DNA of 7,680 bases from Bacteroidales bacterium UBA714 (GTDB taxonomy: Bacteria > Bacteroidota > Bacteroidia > Bacteroidales > UBA932), in the NCBI GenBank assembly GCA_002298075.1, contig DBLW01000201.1, forward strand, positions 1 to 7,680, read 5' to 3'. Below are positions 6,938-7,680 of the stretch, piece by piece; within the stretch, counting starts at the first letter, position 1; each line of letters begins with the position of its first letter. The translations under genes were made by a program, and so were the position numbers. Under the pieces are notes generated by a model, which worked only from the letters and a program-made list of their open reading frames with translations, did not search any database and was not told where the DNA came from.

Positions 6938-7486
6938 ATGAGAATTTCTATCCTTGCCGCGGCTTTCATTTGCCTTGCAGCCATGGTTTCATGCGGGGAA
7001 AAGCCGTCAGCCACATATATGCTAAGGCCTCATGAGGAGCTTCCGGAAGATGTGGCCAAAGACAGAAGCTACACGACAGTCTTCCTTGCCGGGACAATAG
7101 ACATGGGCTCAGGCAGGGACTGGCAGGCTGAGATGAAAGACAGGTTCTCTTCCATGGAGGGAAGATTCATCCTGTTCAATCCGCGCCAAGAAAACTGGGA
7201 CGCGTCACGTCCGGGAGAGATGGAGTATCAGGTGCAGTGGGAACTGGAGCATCTCGAGCAGGCGGACATAATCATAATGTATATTCTCGGGAACAGCAAA
7301 AGCCCCATCTCCCTGTTGGAAATGGGGCTTCATTCCCGCTCCGGCAAACTGCATGTAATCTGCGAGGAGGATTTCTACCGCCACGATAATGTGCGCATCA
7401 CATGCCACCGCTACGGAGTACCGCTATACTCCACGCTTGAAGATTTCTGGAATTGCCCGGACAATCCCGTGAAAAAGCAGATATGA
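6938..7486 (+). CDS. Lipoprotein related to nucleoside 2-deoxyribosyltransferases
   Basis: 182 residues from the ATG at 6938. This start is preferred to the in-frame TTG at 6929 because it puts a short N-terminus directly before a lipoprotein signal: hydrophobic residues 3-17, then VSC-G with Cys19 as the predicted lipidated residue. The rest, from about residue 46, resembles the nucleoside 2-deoxyribosyltransferase-like family (Nuc_deoxyri_tr2 type): VFLAGTIDMG with DWQ (48-63), FNPRQENWD (80-88), QVQWELEHLEQADIIIMY (98-115), SPISLLEMGLHS (122-133), then CEEDFYRHDNVRITCHRYGVPLY. Glu128 in LLEMG is at the place of the catalytic nucleophile in this superfamily. Such enzymes exchange or hydrolyse the N-glycosidic bond of nucleosides and normally work in the cytoplasm, so a lipid anchor is odd. 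It is the last gene of the operon, 21 nt after the S46 gene. Activity is not certain; it could bind nucleosides or nucleotides without catalysis. Confidence 0.82.
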   Translation: MRISILAAAFICLAAMVSCGEKPSATYMLRPHEELPEDVAKDRSYTTVFLAGTIDMGSGRDWQAEMKDRFSSMEGRFILFNPRQENWDASRPGEMEYQVQWELEHLEQADIIIMYILGNSKSPISLLEMGLHSRSGKLHVICEEDFYRHDNVRITCHRYGVPLYSTLEDFWNCPDNPVKKQI

Positions 7487-7594
7487 CAACTGTTTCTTGT
7501 CGCATAAAGCCAGAAAAAGGGCATCCTGAAACTACGCAAAACGGCATTCAGAAATTTATAACATCCCATTTCATTATCAGCACTTTATGCTTGA
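7487..7594 (+). other. Intergenic region after the operon
   Basis: No open reading frame, RNA gene or convincing hairpin-plus-T-run terminator was seen here. The only symmetry is GCATAAAG (7502-7509) facing CTTTATGC (7583-7590), 8 bp over a 73-nt gap, which may be chance. Confidence 0.5.
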
Positions 7595-7645
7595 AAATAT
7601 GAAACTATTTATTTCGGCATGAAACTTCCGAAACGTAATTTTGCA
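7595..7645 (+). promoter_or_regulatory. Outward promoter with tandem ATGAAAC repeats
   Basis: TAATTTTG at 7636-7643 matches the Bacteroidota -7 element, with TTTC at 7612-7615 exactly 20 nt upstream. ATGAAAC occurs at 7599-7605 and 7619-7625, starts 20 bp apart, the second ending 10 nt before the -7 element. A transcription start near 7650 is expected. No ATG follows before 7680, so the gene itself lies outside the window. The spacing is identical to that at 205-249 on the other strand, and both copies include the 12-mer AAATATGAAACT. Confidence 0.68.
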
Positions 7646-7680
7646 GTTGTAAACCTATAAAAATTTATTGCTGTCCGATA

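Noticed and set aside
7502..7590. GCATAAAG / CTTTATGC as a terminator or recombination site
   Set aside because: Only 8 bp separated by 73 nt, without a T-run or nearby recombinase; compatible with chance.
205..7645. The two ATGAAAC promoter regions as terminal inverted repeats of a mobile element spanning the window
   Set aside because: Similarity is limited to the short motifs and their spacing. The filler sequence differs, there is no transposase or integrase, and the contents are ordinary metabolic genes.

Overview
The window looks like a chromosomal segment from a member of the Bacteroidota, most likely order Bacteroidales. Three things point there. The promoter-like sites match the Bacteroidota -7 element TAnnTTTG. 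No gene has an obvious Shine-Dalgarno sequence. The gene set (an S46 dipeptidyl-peptidase, a secreted C69 peptidase and a small Spy-like exported protein) is typical of that order. The genus cannot be fixed from the sequence alone.

Layout: (a) 1-185, minus strand, the N-terminal part of an unrecognised gene cut by the window edge, with a well-formed promoter at about 205-253. (b) 327-743, minus strand, a small exported alpha-helical protein. (c) 744-898, a divergent intergenic region with a plus-strand promoter, a 17-bp palindrome over its -7 element, and a leader hairpin. (d) 899-7486, plus strand, four closely packed genes that look like one operon: a C69 (PepD-like) peptidase; a polytopic NapH-type iron-sulfur protein with an HMA-like domain and a further C-terminal region; an S46 dipeptidyl-peptidase of the DPP7 type; and a lipoprotein related to nucleoside 2-deoxyribosyltransferases. 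Gaps within the operon are 61 nt, a 1-nt TAATG overlap, and 21 nt. (e) 7487-7680, non-coding, ending in an outward-facing promoter for a gene beyond the window.

How the genes may work together (inference): the two peptidases would act in the periplasm, the DPP7-type enzyme cutting dipeptides from oligopeptide N-termini and the C69 enzyme hydrolysing the dipeptides. The membrane iron-sulfur protein could move electrons between the cytoplasm and a periplasmic partner. The lipoprotein would put a deoxyribosyltransferase-like fold outside the cytoplasm, which is unexpected for that family.

The most distinctive non-coding signal is a shared promoter architecture at the two ends of the window. ATGAAAC-N13-ATGAAAC-N10-TAnnTTTGCA occurs on the minus strand near 205-249 and on the plus strand at 7599-7645, with identical spacing and divergent outward orientation. 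It suggests a common regulator for two genes that flank the operon but are not part of it. No RNA genes, CRISPR arrays or insertion sequences were seen.
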